Below the pieces are notes generated by a model. That model saw only the letters and a program-made list of their open reading frames with translations. It made no database searches and was not told the DNA's origin. From assembly GCF_014197145.1 (NCBI RefSeq), contig NZ_JACIEZ010000006.1:124001-188000 (forward strand): a stretch of DNA of 64,000 nucleotides. Reading direction: 5' to 3'. The DNA comes from Gellertiella hungarica (lineage in GTDB: Bacteria; Pseudomonadota; Alphaproteobacteria; Rhizobiales; Rhizobiaceae). The stretch's first letter is position 1, and the number at the start of each line of letters is the position of its first letter. A program made the position numbers and the translations under genes. Of this stretch, positions 36,270-46,934 are shown one piece after another.

Positions 36270-36800
36270 ATGGAAAACCTTGTCACGGCGCCGCCCGCGG
36301 CGGACGCCTATCGCGCCGCCATGCGCAATTTCGCCGGTAATGTCAGCGTCATTACGGTCGGCCGTCCGGGCGAACGCTCCGGCCTCGTCGCCACCTCTGC
36401 CGTTTCGCTGTCCGTCGATCCGCCGACGGTGATCGTCTGTGTCAACCGGGGCGCCTCCTCATGGCCGCTCTTCGAGCGCTTCCGTCATTTCGGCGTCAAT
36501 GCGCTCACCGCCGCTCAGCAGCCGATTGCCGATCTCTTTGCCGGCAAGGGCGGCGTGAAGGGGGAAGACCGCTACCGGCTCGGCCAGTGGAGCCAGGGCC
36601 CGACCGGAGCGCCGCTGCTCGATGAAGCCGCGGTGGCGCTGGACTGCCGCCTGGAAGAAATGATCGACCGCGCCTCGCATTCCATCCTCGTCGGACGGGT
36701 AATGGATGTGCGCGTGCGGCAGGACGACGAGGGGGCGCTCGTCTATTGGCGGGGGCTTTATCGCCCCCTCCTCCCCGAAGCATCTGCCGAGCGGGCCTGA
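36270..36800 (+). CDS. Flavin reductase, partner of the LLM monooxygenase
   Basis: A 176-residue split-barrel flavin reductase (MRNFAGNVSVITVGRPGERSGLVATSAVSLSVDPPTVIVCVN; FGVNALTAAQQ). It is the second such reductase within 5 kb and follows the LLM gene on the same strand. ATG 36270 follows a weak GGGGATATCC site; a longer frame from 36195 adds non-conserved residues. Confidence 0.85.
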   Translation: MENLVTAPPAADAYRAAMRNFAGNVSVITVGRPGERSGLVATSAVSLSVDPPTVIVCVNRGASSWPLFERFRHFGVNALTAAQQPIADLFAGKGGVKGEDRYRLGQWSQGPTGAPLLDEAAVALDCRLEEMIDRASHSILVGRVMDVRVRQDDEGALVYWRGLYRPLLPEASAERA

Positions 36801-36807
36801 AGGCCCG

Positions 36808-37893
36808 CTATTCCTCCCCGGCTGCCTGCTCCACCTCCGCGGCGAGGTCGCCGAGCGAGATGTCCTCGCCATTGGCAAGGAGAATGACGGTGACGCCGCT
36901 CGTGAGATTGCGCTGGTAATAGGTCGAGGTCCCCATCCAGCTGCCGCTATGGGTGGCGTAGTTCTGCTTGCCGGTCGCGATCGACCAGCCATAGCCATAC
37001 CCCTCGCCATCTTCCTCTATGGCACTGCCATCGTCATAGGTGCCGTTCTCGAAGAGTTTGTCGGTCGCCTCCTCGCTGAGGAGCGCGTTCGTGGCGAGCG
37101 CCTTCTCGTATTTCGCAAGATCGGCAAGGGAGGTGATGACGTTGCCGTCCCCTTCCGTCACCGTCGGCGAGTAGCTCTCGTCGAACTTGCCCCCGGTGCC
37201 GCTGTAGCCGGTGACCTGGCGGTTCTCGTCGATCCGGGAGGACGTGACCAGCCCGGAAGACGTCATGCCGAGCGGCTTGAAGATCCGCTCTTCCAGCACG
37301 TCATCCAGGGACTTCTTGCCATCGGCCGCAGCGACCAGGGAGCCAAGGGTGAGATAGCCGGAATTGGAATAGTCGAACTTCGTGCCCGGCGGGCGCAGAA
37401 GCGGCTGGCGGGCCAGCCATTCGATCACCTGGGCGTTGGTGGTTTCGGCGCCGTAATTCAGCTCCTCGTTCCCGTCGAGATAATCCGCAAGCCCGCTCAC
37501 GTGATGGACGATATCGGAAACGGTGAGCGCGCGCTCCTCCCCCGGCTGATCCTCGAAAGCGGGGAGAATGGTCGCGATTTCGGTCTCCGGCGTGTAGAGC
37601 CCGTCCTCGATCTGCAGCATGGCGGCCTGCGCCGTCATCTGCTTGGAAACGGAGGCGAGATCGAAAAGGCTGTCCCGCGTGACCGGTGTCTCGGCGGCGA
37701 TATCGGCATAGCCATAGCCCTTGAGATGGATGATCTCGCCGTCGCGCATCACAAGGACGCCGAGGCCCGGTGTATCCTTGCCGAGATAGGGCTCCACCGC
37801 CTCGTCGACCGCGCCAATCTCCGGGTCCTCCGCCATGGCCGCCCCCGCTGCCAGCATCGTGGCCACCAGGGCCAGCACGCGCTGCATTCTCAT
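36808..37893 (-). CDS. Beta-lactamase-class-C-like serine hydrolase, exported
   Basis: A ~361-residue penicillin-binding/class C beta-lactamase-fold hydrolase with a signal peptide (MQRVLALVATMLAAGAAMA). The nucleophile motif is SVSKQ (about residue 84, S-x-x-K) and the second motif is YSNSGY (Y-x-N). Family members include esterases, D-aminopeptidases and amidases. It lies between the two monooxygenase modules and the aminobenzoyl-CoA operon, convergent with the flavin reductase gene. An esterase or amidase releasing the pathway substrate is possible but unproven. ATG 37899 is an alternative start. Confidence 0.82.
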   Translation of the reverse strand: MRMQRVLALVATMLAAGAAMAEDPEIGAVDEAVEPYLGKDTPGLGVLVMRDGEIIHLKGYGYADIAAETPVTRDSLFDLASVSKQMTAQAAMLQIEDGLYTPETEIATILPAFEDQPGEERALTVSDIVHHVSGLADYLDGNEELNYGAETTNAQVIEWLARQPLLRPPGTKFDYSNSGYLTLGSLVAAADGKKSLDDVLEERIFKPLGMTSSGLVTSSRIDENRQVTGYSGTGGKFDESYSPTVTEGDGNVITSLADLAKYEKALATNALLSEEATDKLFENGTYDDGSAIEEDGEGYGYGWSIATGKQNYATHSGSWMGTSTYYQRNLTSGVTVILLANGEDISLGDLAAEVEQAAGEE

Positions 37894-37997
37894 CGTCATT
37901 CCCCCGAACATATTCGTTATATCTGATGCCTATCAGCTTTTCCGGGAAAAACCAGATGCCCGGTGGGCATGGGCGAAGATGACGAAACGCAAGATAC

Positions 37998-38009
37998 TTT
38001 AATCTTAAA
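37998..38009. promoter_or_regulatory. TTTAA-N2-TTAAA site 2 (aminobenzoyl-CoA operon, distal)
   Basis: TTTAATCTTAAA followed by ATAT, 117 bp before the ATG at 38126. It matches the proximal site at 38065 over CTTAAAATAT as well, so the two are direct copies 67 bp apart. Confidence 0.6.
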
Positions 38010-38064
38010 ATATTTTTCGCCCTGCCGGTTTGTCGCATTGACAGAAGGCCGCCGGGTGGTATGT

Positions 38065-38076
38065 TTTAAACTTAAA
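38065..38076. promoter_or_regulatory. TTTAA-N2-TTAAA site 3 (aminobenzoyl-CoA operon, proximal)
   Basis: TTTAAACTTAAA followed by ATAT, ~50 bp before the ATG at 38126, the same spacing as site 1 has to the flavin reductase gene. Confidence 0.6.
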
Positions 38077-38125
38077 ATATCCAGGCGCCACGCGGCTCCT
38101 GGTGTCATCGAGATGGAGGCCAGAC

Positions 38126-40453
38126 ATGCGGATCGTGTGCATAGGCGGAGGCCCTGCCGGGCTTTATTTCGGCCTGTTGATGAAGAAGCTTCACCCGCAA
38201 CATTCCATAACCGTGGTCGAGCGAAACCGACCCTACGACACCTTCGGCTGGGGCGTGGTCTTCTCCGACGCGACCATGGAAAGCATGAAGGTCTGGGATC
38301 CGGAGAGTGCGGCCGAGATCCAGGACGCATTCAACCACTGGGACGACATCGAGGTGTGGTTCAAGGGCACGCGTCAGCGCACGTCGGGCCACGGCTTCGT
38401 GGGCATCGGCCGCAAGAAGCTCCTCAACATCCTGCAGAAGCGCTGCGAGGCGCTCGGCGTCGAGCTTCTGTTCGAAACCGAGGTGAACAGCGACCTCGAA
38501 TTCCCGGATGCGGACCTGATCATCGCCTCCGACGGCCTGAATTCGAAGATCCGCAACGCCTATGCCGATGTGTTCCAGCCCGATCTCGTCGTGCGCCCGA
38601 ACCGCTACATCTGGCTCGGCACCAAGCGCCTTTATGACGCCTTCACCTTCGATTTCCGCAAGACGGAACATGGCTGGTTCCAGGCCCATATCTACAAGTT
38701 CGACAACGAGACCTCGACCTTCATCGTGGAAACGACCGAAGAGGCCTACGAGAAGCACGGCCTTGGCGAGCTCGACCAGCAGGGCTCCATCGATTTCTGC
38801 GAAAACCTCTTCTCGGAAGTGCTCGAAGGCGCGCCGCTGATGACCAATGCGCGGCATCTGCGCGGTTCGGCCTGGCTGAACTTCAACCGGCTGATCTGCG
38901 GCAAGTGGAGCCATTTCAACGGCAAGAGCCATGTGGTGCTGATGGGCGATGCCGCCCATACCGCCCATTTCGCCATCGGTTCGGGCACCAAGCTTGCCAT
39001 CGACGATGCGATCGAACTCACCAACCAGTTCCAGAAGCTGGGGCACGAGAAGGACAAGATCCCGGCCGTGCTGGACGCCTACGAGGAGATCCGCCGCGTC
39101 GACGTCGCGCGCATCCAGAATGCGGCGCGCAACGCCATGGAGTGGTTCGAGGTGGTCGGCCGCCGCTATGCCGATACGCTGGAACCCGAGCAGTTCATGT
39201 ATTCCATGCTGACCCGCTCGCAGCGCATCAGCCACGAAAACCTGCGCCTGCGCGACAAGACCTGGCTCGAGGGCTACGAGCGCTGGTTCGCCGCCCGCTC
39301 GGGCATCAATGTCAAGGAAGGCGAGCGCGCGCCGCCGCCCATGTTCACGCCCTACACGGTGCGCGATCTGACGCTGAAGAACCGCATCGTCGTTTCGCCC
39401 ATGGCCATGTATTCGGCAAAGGACGGGCTGATCAACGATTTCCATATCGTCCATCTCGGCTCGCGCGCGCTCGGCGGTGCCGGCCTTGTCTTCGGCGAGA
39501 TGACCTGCGTGTCGCCGGATGCCCGCATCACGCCCGGATGCCTCGGCCTCTGGAACGAGGAGCAGGCCGCCGGCTGGAAGCGGCTCGTGGATTTCGTTCA
39601 TGAATACAGCGGCGCGAAGGTCGGCATCCAGCTCGGCCATGCGGGCCGCAAGGGGGCGACGAAGCTCGCCTGGGAAGGCATCGACCAGCCGCTTCCCGAG
39701 AGCGAGACCTGGCCGCTGATCTCGGCATCCGCCCTGCCCTATCTCAAGCATTCCCAAGTGCCGCGCGCCATGACCCGCGAGGACATGGACCGGGTAAAGG
39801 CGGACTTTGTCCGTGCGACGGAACTCGCGGTTACGACAGGTGCCGACTGGCTCGAATTCCATGCCGCGCACGGCTATCTGTTCTCCGCCTTCCTCTCGCC
39901 GCTCACCAACCGGCGCGAGGATGAATATGGCGGCAGCCACGAGAACCGCGCCCGCTATCCGCTGGAGGTGTTCAAGGCGATCCGCGCCATCTGGCCGAAA
40001 GAGAAGCCGATGTCGGTCCGTCTCTCCTGCCATGACTGGTTCGAAGGCGGCAACACGCCCGACGATGCGGCAATCTTTGCCGAGATGTTCCGCGAGGCCG
40101 GTGCCGATCTCATCGACTGCTCGTCCGGACAGGTCTGGAAGGAAGAACAGCCGGTCTATGGCCGCCTGTTCCAGACGCCCTTCTCCGACAAGATCCGCAA
40201 CGAAATCCACGTCGACACGATTGCGGTCGGTGCGATCTCGGAAGCGGACCATGCCAACTCGATCATCGCGGCGGGCCGTGCCGATCTCTGCGCGGTTGCC
40301 CGTCCGCATCTCGCAGACCCCGCCTGGACCCTGCATGAAGCGGCCCGGATCGGCGTGAAGAACGTTGCCTGGCCGAAGCAGTACTATTCCGGCAAGGGCC
40401 AGTACGAGACGAACATCGAGCGCGCGGCCCAGACGGCTGCGGGCGCGAAGTAA
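38126..40453 (+). CDS. 2-aminobenzoyl-CoA monooxygenase/reductase-type fusion (hydroxylase + OYE)
   Basis: A 775-residue two-domain flavoprotein. Residues 1-~390 are an aromatic hydroxylase with FAD motif [18 protein letters not shown] and [22 protein letters not shown]; residues ~400-765 are an Old Yellow Enzyme domain ([51 protein letters not shown]). This fusion is known from 2-aminobenzoyl-CoA monooxygenase/reductase, which hydroxylates and then reduces anthraniloyl-CoA; database entries often call it bifunctional salicylyl-CoA 5-hydroxylase/oxidoreductase. Salicylyl-CoA is the main alternative substrate. GGAGG precedes ATG 38126. It heads the operon reaching to the thiolase gene. Confidence 0.88.
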   Translation: MRIVCIGGGPAGLYFGLLMKKLHPQHSITVVERNRPYDTFGWGVVFSDATMESMKVWDPESAAEIQDAFNHWDDIEVWFKGTRQRTSGHGFVGIGRKKLLNILQKRCEALGVELLFETEVNSDLEFPDADLIIASDGLNSKIRNAYADVFQPDLVVRPNRYIWLGTKRLYDAFTFDFRKTEHGWFQAHIYKFDNETSTFIVETTEEAYEKHGLGELDQQGSIDFCENLFSEVLEGAPLMTNARHLRGSAWLNFNRLICGKWSHFNGKSHVVLMGDAAHTAHFAIGSGTKLAIDDAIELTNQFQKLGHEKDKIPAVLDAYEEIRRVDVARIQNAARNAMEWFEVVGRRYADTLEPEQFMYSMLTRSQRISHENLRLRDKTWLEGYERWFAARSGINVKEGERAPPPMFTPYTVRDLTLKNRIVVSPMAMYSAKDGLINDFHIVHLGSRALGGAGLVFGEMTCVSPDARITPGCLGLWNEEQAAGWKRLVDFVHEYSGAKVGIQLGHAGRKGATKLAWEGIDQPLPESETWPLISASALPYLKHSQVPRAMTREDMDRVKADFVRATELAVTTGADWLEFHAAHGYLFSAFLSPLTNRREDEYGGSHENRARYPLEVFKAIRAIWPKEKPMSVRLSCHDWFEGGNTPDDAAIFAEMFREAGADLIDCSSGQVWKEEQPVYGRLFQTPFSDKIRNEIHVDTIAVGAISEADHANSIIAAGRADLCAVARPHLADPAWTLHEAARIGVKNVAWPKQYYSGKGQYETNIERAAQTAAGAK

Positions 40454-40461
40454 GGCCCGCC

Positions 40462-41250
40462 ATGGGCCAGCTCGACGGACATCACGCGCTCGTCACCGGT
40501 GCCGGAAGCGGCATCGGGGCGGCCATTGCCCGCGCCCTTCACGGCGCAGGCGCCAGGGTTACGCTCACGGGCCGACGGGCCGAGCCGCTCGAGGCGCTGG
40601 CCGGGGAACTGGGGAGCGGTGCACAGGTCGTCTCCGGCATGGACGTGACCGATGCGGCGGCCGTTGCCGCAGGGCTCGAGAAGGCGCACGCCGGCTTCGG
40701 CCCGGTCTCGCTCCTCGTCAACAATGCCGGAGAGGCGCCGAGCGCACCCTTCGAGAAGACCTCGCTGGACCTCTGGTCCAAGGTGATCAATGTCGACCTG
40801 ACGGGCGTCTTCAACGTCACTCAGGCGGTGCTCTCCGATCTCAAGGCGCGGGGCGCGGAAAAGGGCGATGCCCGGATCGTCAATGTCGCCTCCACGGCGG
40901 GCCTTACCGGCTACGCCTATGTGAGCGCCTATTGCGCCGCCAAGCACGGCGTGATCGGCCTGACGCGCGCTCTGGCGCTGGAACTTGCCCGCAAGGGGGT
41001 GACGGTCAATGCCGTTTGCCCCGGCTTCACCGATACGCCGATCATCGAGAAGGCAGTCTCCGAGATCACGGAAAAGACCGGGCGCTCCCGCGAGGAGGCC
41101 TTGTCCGCCTTCACCAGGAGCAATCCGCAGAACCGGCTGGTGAAGCCGGAGGAAGTGGCGGATGCGGTGCTCTGGCTCGCTGGCCGGGGCGCAGCTTCGA
41201 TGAACGGCCAGGCCATTTCGATTTCCGGCGGCGAAGTGCTTGGCGGATAA
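40462..41250 (+). CDS. Short-chain dehydrogenase/reductase
   Basis: A 262-residue classical [21 protein letters not shown] cofactor motif, GRRAEP suggesting NADP preference, catalytic Ser in NVASTAG and Tyr-Lys in YCAAKHG. It lies 8 bp after the fusion gene. In a 2-aminobenzoyl-CoA pathway it would oxidise or reduce an alicyclic keto/hydroxy CoA intermediate; the precise step is inference. Confidence 0.88.
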   Translation: MGQLDGHHALVTGAGSGIGAAIARALHGAGARVTLTGRRAEPLEALAGELGSGAQVVSGMDVTDAAAVAAGLEKAHAGFGPVSLLVNNAGEAPSAPFEKTSLDLWSKVINVDLTGVFNVTQAVLSDLKARGAEKGDARIVNVASTAGLTGYAYVSAYCAAKHGVIGLTRALALELARKGVTVNAVCPGFTDTPIIEKAVSEITEKTGRSREEALSAFTRSNPQNRLVKPEEVADAVLWLAGRGAASMNGQAISISGGEVLGG

Positions 41251-41264
41251 GAAGGATGAATGAC

Positions 41265-42113
41265 ATGGAACGCAGCACGATCATGCAGGGTCACAAGAAA
41301 CCCTTCGCCGGCTACAAGGCGGAGCACTTCCTGTTCGAGGCCAGCGAGGACGGGCAGGTGCTGACCATCCGGCTGAACCGGCCGGAGAAGAAGAACCCGC
41401 TGACCTTCGACAGCTATGCAGAGCTTCGCGATCTCTTCCGCGATCTCGTCTATGCCTCGGATATCCGCGCCATCGTGCTGACCGGGGTAGGCGGCAATTT
41501 CTCCTCCGGCGGCGACGTGTTCGAAATCATCGAGCCGCTGACGCGGATGACGATGCCCGACCTGCTCGCCTTTACCCGCATGACCGGCGACCTTGTGAAG
41601 GCGATGCGGCGCTGCCCGCAGCCGATCATCGCCGCCGTCGACGGCATCTGTGCGGGCGCCGGCGCGATAATGGCCATGGCCTCCGACCTGCGTCTGGCAA
41701 CGCCCCAGACCAAGACAGCCTTCCTCTTCACCCGGGTCGGGCTTGCGGGCGCGGACATGGGCGCCTGCGGCATCCTTCCCCGGATCATCGGGCAGGGCCG
41801 CGCCTCGGAGCTCCTCTTCACCGGGCGGGTGATGACCGCCGAGGAGGGCAGCAGCTGGGGCTTCTACAACGCCCTTCACGCAAGCGAGCAGCTGGAAGCG
41901 GAGGCGGTGAAGCTTGCCCGCTCGCTGGCCGAGGGCCCCTATTTCGCCCACACGATGACCAAGACCATGCTGAACCAGGAATGGGCCATGGGGCTTGAGG
42001 AACTGATCGAATCCGAAGCGCAGGCGCAGGCGATCTGCATGGCGACGCAGGATTTCCGCCGCGCCTTCGAGGCCTTCGCCGAAAAGCGCCGGCCGGAATT
42101 CAAGGGGGATTGA
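41265..42113 (+). CDS. Enoyl-CoA hydratase/isomerase family protein
   Basis: A 282-residue crotonase-fold protein. Oxyanion-hole segments: [13 protein letters not shown] (about 75-87) and [20 protein letters not shown] (about 125-145). The start at 41265 is chosen because AAGGA lies eight bases upstream; an ATG at 41256 overlaps that site. It is likely a hydratase or ring hydrolase of the alicyclic CoA intermediates formed by the fusion enzyme. Confidence 0.88.
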   Translation: MERSTIMQGHKKPFAGYKAEHFLFEASEDGQVLTIRLNRPEKKNPLTFDSYAELRDLFRDLVYASDIRAIVLTGVGGNFSSGGDVFEIIEPLTRMTMPDLLAFTRMTGDLVKAMRRCPQPIIAAVDGICAGAGAIMAMASDLRLATPQTKTAFLFTRVGLAGADMGACGILPRIIGQGRASELLFTGRVMTAEEGSSWGFYNALHASEQLEAEAVKLARSLAEGPYFAHTMTKTMLNQEWAMGLEELIESEAQAQAICMATQDFRRAFEAFAEKRRPEFKGD

Positions 42114-42114
42114 G

Positions 42115-43295
<1,181 letters not shown>

Positions 43296-43296
<1 letters not shown>

Positions 43297-43691
43297 TGCA
43301 CACGATCCTGCAACCGGAAGGCTGGGCCAAGCCGAGGGGATATTCCAACGGCGTGATGGCCTCGGGCCGCACCATCTATATCGGCGGGCAGATCGGCTGG
43401 AACGGCCAGTGCGAATTCGAGACCGACGATTTCGTAGGGCAGGTGCGCCAGACGCTGGAAAACATCGTGGCGATCCTGGCCGAAGCCGGTGGCAAGCCGG
43501 AGCACATCACCACCATGACCTGGTATTTCACCAGCAAGGAGGAATATCTCGCAAATCCCAAGGGTCTGGGCGAGGCCTATCGCGCCGTCATGGGCAAGAA
43601 CTTCCCGGCCATGGCGGCCGTGCAGGTGGTGGCGCTGGTCGAAGACCGGGCGAAGATCGAAATTCAGGCGACTGCCGTCATTCCGGACTGA
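43296..43691 (+). CDS. RidA family enamine/imine deaminase-like protein
   Basis: A 131-residue Rid-family protein (GVMASGRTIYIGGQIGWNG; FVGQVRQTLENIVAILAEAGG; MGKNFPAMAAVQVVALVEDRAKIEIQATAV). The catalytic Arg of true RidA (before the IEIEA motif) appears to be Leu here, so it belongs to an Arg-less Rid group. The 2-aminobenzoyl-CoA fusion enzyme makes a cyclic enamine, so a Rid protein would suit its hydrolysis to the ketone plus ammonia; this is inference. ATG 43296 overlaps the previous stop. Confidence 0.87.
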
Positions 43692-43738
43692 GTGGCCGCG
43701 CGTGCCATTTCATGTGAAAGATCCAAACGGGAGTACAG

Positions 43739-45703
43739 ATGACCGCGATCACCTTCTCGCCTGATGTCTCCGGCACCATCACCGACGGCGTGCTCGTCGT
43801 CACGCTGGACAATCCGCCCGTCAATGCCGCGTCGCAGACGGTACGGGCCGGCATCATGGCAGCACTTGCTCATCTGAACGGCAATTCGACGCTGAAAGCC
43901 ATGGTGATGACAGGCGCCGGAAAGAGCTTCGTCGGCGGAGCCGATATCCGGGAATTCGGCAAGCCGCCGGTAGACCCCATTCTACCGGATGTGGTTTCGG
44001 CCATCGAGGCATCGGCAAAGCCTGTCGTCGCGGCGCTGAACGGTGTTGCGCTCGGCGGCGGATTGGAAATTGCCCTTGCCTGCCATCAGCGCATTGCGGC
44101 CGCTTCCGCAAAACTCGGCCTGCCCGAAGTCAAGCTCGGTCTCGTGCCGGGGGCTGGTGGCACGCAGCGCTTGCCGAGGCTTACGGGCGTGGCTCCGGCA
44201 ATCGAGATGATCGGCTCGGGCCGCGCTGTCAGTGCCAAAGAGGCGCTCACGCTCGGCATCCTCGACCGGGTCGCGACGGGCGATCTGCTCGCGGAAGCCA
44301 TCGACATGTCCCATGCAGCCGGCAAGTCCATGCGCCGGACCGGAATGCTCTCCGTGCCTCCTTCCTCCGATGCCGACATCGAGGCCGCCGCGAAGAAGGT
44401 GCTCGGCAAGGCCCGCGGCCAGACAGCACCCGGTCAAGCCATCCGGCTGGTGAAGCTCGCAGGCGAGGCGACGCTCGACACGGGCCTGGCTGAAGAACGG
44501 CGCACCTTTCTCGAACTGAAGGACAGCGAGCAGGCAAGAGCGCTCCGCCACGTCTTCTTTGCGGAGCGGGCAAGCGCCAAGGTGGACGGGCTCGATGGCG
44601 TTCAGCCGCGCAAGCTCGAGACCATCGGCATCGTCGGCATGGGGCTGATGGGATCGGGCATCGCCGTTTCGGCGCTCGACGCCGGCTTCCGGGTGATTGC
44701 CGTCGAGCAATCGGCGGAGGCCGCGGAGAAGGGTCGGACGCGCATCGAGGACATGCTGCGCAAGAATCTCGCCAGCGGCCGGATCGATCAGGCCGGGTTC
44801 GACGCCCGCGTGTCACGGCTTAAAACCGCCGGAGACAAGACCGCTCTTCAACCGGCCGATCTCGTGATCGAGGCGGTCTTCGACGACTACGACGTGAAGG
44901 CGACGCTTTTCGGCGCACTCGACGGGATCGTCCGGGACGATGCCATTCTCGCCACGAACACGAGCTATCTCGATCCCGACAGGCTGGCGGCGGAAACCAA
45001 GAACCCGGCGCGGGTGGTCGGCCTGCATTTCTTCTCGCCCGCCAACATCATGCGGCTGATGGAAGTGGTGAAGGGGGCGAAAACCGCGCCCGACGTGCTG
45101 GCAACCGGCCTGCAGCTGGCAAAGCGGCTCGGCAAGCTGCCGATCGTCTGCGGCGTGACGGAAGGGTTTATCGGCAACCGGATTTTCTCGGCCTACCGCA
45201 AGGAAGCGGAATTCCTGCTGGAAGATGGCGCTTCGCCTGCCGAGATCGACAGCGCCATGGAGAAGTTTGGCATGGCCATGGGGCCGTTTGCGGTCTTTGA
45301 TCTTGCCGGCCTCGAGATCGCCTGGGCACGGCGCAAGCGGCAGGCGGCGACCCGCGACCCCGCCGAGCGCTATTCCGTCATTGCCGACCGCCTGTGCGAA
45401 GCGGGCCGTTTTGGCCAGAAGGCTGGCAGGGGCTGGTATGCCTATGTCGATGGCAAGCGGCAGGAAGACCCGGCCGTTACCGACATGATCGCCGCCGCGC
45501 GGCGGGAAAAGGGCATCGTGCCCAAGGACTTCACTTCGGGCGAAATCACCCGCCGCCTTGTCTCCGCCATGGCGGACGAGGGGCGCAAGCTGCTGGCCGA
45601 GGGCATCGCCGCCCGGGCCAGCGACATCGATCTGGTGCTGATCAATGGCTATGGCTTCCCGGCCCATCGCGGCGGGCCGATGTTCATGGCCGGTATCGAA
45701 TAG
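43739..45703 (+). CDS. Fused enoyl-CoA hydratase / 3-hydroxyacyl-CoA dehydrogenase
   Basis: A 654-residue FadB/FadJ-like bifunctional enzyme. Crotonase domain 1-~270 (GKSFVGGADIREF; NGVALGGGLEIALACHQRIA; KLGLVPGAGGTQRLPRL with the catalytic Glu region). Dehydrogenase domain from ~300 (IGIVGMGLMGSGIAVSALDAG; NTSYLDPDRLA; VGLHFFSPANIMRLMEVV). It ends soon after GYGFPAHRGGPMFMAG, short for the family (~700), so the usual C-terminal helices are clipped. GGGAG precedes the ATG. Converts ring-opened enoyl-CoA to 3-ketoacyl-CoA. Confidence 0.9.
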   Translation: MTAITFSPDVSGTITDGVLVVTLDNPPVNAASQTVRAGIMAALAHLNGNSTLKAMVMTGAGKSFVGGADIREFGKPPVDPILPDVVSAIEASAKPVVAALNGVALGGGLEIALACHQRIAAASAKLGLPEVKLGLVPGAGGTQRLPRLTGVAPAIEMIGSGRAVSAKEALTLGILDRVATGDLLAEAIDMSHAAGKSMRRTGMLSVPPSSDADIEAAAKKVLGKARGQTAPGQAIRLVKLAGEATLDTGLAEERRTFLELKDSEQARALRHVFFAERASAKVDGLDGVQPRKLETIGIVGMGLMGSGIAVSALDAGFRVIAVEQSAEAAEKGRTRIEDMLRKNLASGRIDQAGFDARVSRLKTAGDKTALQPADLVIEAVFDDYDVKATLFGALDGIVRDDAILATNTSYLDPDRLAAETKNPARVVGLHFFSPANIMRLMEVVKGAKTAPDVLATGLQLAKRLGKLPIVCGVTEGFIGNRIFSAYRKEAEFLLEDGASPAEIDSAMEKFGMAMGPFAVFDLAGLEIAWARRKRQAATRDPAERYSVIADRLCEAGRFGQKAGRGWYAYVDGKRQEDPAVTDMIAAARREKGIVPKDFTSGEITRRLVSAMADEGRKLLAEGIAARASDIDLVLINGYGFPAHRGGPMFMAGIE

Positions 45704-45713
45704 GAGCGTTTCC

Positions 45714-46916
45714 ATGGCCGAGGCCTTCATCGTCGACGGTATCCGTTCGCCTATCGGGCGCTATGGCGGGGCACTTTCCTCCGTCCGCACGGATGATCTT
45801 GCGGCCCACAGCCTGAAGGCGCTGATCGCGCGCCATCCCGGTCTCGATCCGGCGCTGATCGAGGACGTGATCCTCGGCTGCGCCAACCAGGCGGGCGAGG
45901 ACAACCGCAATGTCGCGCGCATGGCGGCGCTGATATCGGGCCTCGGCGAAGCCGTGCCGGGCACGACGATCAACCGGCTCTGCGGCTCAGGCCTCGATGC
46001 GGTCGGCACGGCGGCTCGCGCCATCCGTTCCGGCGACGCGGACCTGCTGATTGCGGGCGGTGTCGAGAGCATGACGCGCGCGCCGCTTGTCATGCCGAAG
46101 GCCGACAGCGCCTTTTCCCGCAATGCCGCGATCTACGACACGACCATCGGCTGGCGCTTCGTCAATCCGCTGATCGAAAAGCAGTATGGTATCGACTCCA
46201 TGCCGGAAACGGCGGAAAACCTCGCCGAAGAACACGGTATTTCCCGCGAGGATCAGGACCGTTTCGCGCTGCGCAGCCAGGCGCGTGCCTCCGCCGCCCA
46301 GAAGAACGGCCGATTTGCGCTCGAGATCGCCCCCGTCGAACTGAAAGACCGCAAGGGCAATGTGACGCTGGTCGAGCATGACGAGCATCCGCGCGAGACG
46401 ACGCTTGAGAAACTTGCGGCCCTCCCCGCCCCTTTCCGCAAGGGCGGCACGGTGACGGCCGGCAATGCCTCCGGCGTCAATGACGGGTCCGCAGCGCTGC
46501 TGATCGCCTCCGAGGCGGCCGTGAAGCGCCATGACCTGAAGCCCCTTGCCCGCATTGCCGGCATGGCTGTTGCAGGCGTTCCGCCGCGCATCATGGGCAT
46601 CGGCCCGGTGCCGGCGACCCATAAACTGCTTTCGAAGGCCGGGCTTTCGGTTTCCGATATCGATCTCTTCGAGCTCAACGAGGCCTTTGCCGCACAGGCA
46701 CTGGCCGTCTTGCGCGGTCTCGGGCTGCCCGACGATGCGGAGCACGTGAACCCGAATGGCGGGGCAATCGCGCTCGGCCATCCGCTCGGCATGTCGGGCG
46801 CGCGGCTGGCGCTTTCGGCAGCACTGGAGCTTCAGGCGCGGCAGGCCCGCCGCGCCGTCGTGACGCTCTGCATCGGCGTCGGGCAGGGTATTGCCGTCCT
46901 GCTCGAACGCATCTGA
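45714..46916 (+). CDS. Thiolase (PcaF-like acyl-CoA acetyltransferase)
   Basis: A 400-residue type II thiolase. The acyl-cysteine lies in TTINRLCGSGLDAVG (about residue 90), the His in NPNGGAIALGHPLGMSGARL (about 354) and the second Cys in VVTLCIGVGQG (about 386). Closest in style to beta-ketoadipyl-CoA thiolase, which would release acetyl-CoA and succinyl-CoA. TAGGAG precedes ATG 45714. Last gene of the operon; it converges on hpaI. Confidence 0.92.
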   Translation: MAEAFIVDGIRSPIGRYGGALSSVRTDDLAAHSLKALIARHPGLDPALIEDVILGCANQAGEDNRNVARMAALISGLGEAVPGTTINRLCGSGLDAVGTAARAIRSGDADLLIAGGVESMTRAPLVMPKADSAFSRNAAIYDTTIGWRFVNPLIEKQYGIDSMPETAENLAEEHGISREDQDRFALRSQARASAAQKNGRFALEIAPVELKDRKGNVTLVEHDEHPRETTLEKLAALPAPFRKGGTVTAGNASGVNDGSAALLIASEAAVKRHDLKPLARIAGMAVAGVPPRIMGIGPVPATHKLLSKAGLSVSDIDLFELNEAFAAQALAVLRGLGLPDDAEHVNPNGGAIALGHPLGMSGARLALSAALELQARQARRAVVTLCIGVGQGIAVLLERI

Positions 46917-46934
46917 TACAAGGATCGCCAGCGA

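Noticed and set aside
36808-37893. Beta-lactamase resistance gene
   Set aside because: Has the S-x-x-K and Y-x-N motifs of the wider serine hydrolase family, but nothing specific to class C resistance enzymes.
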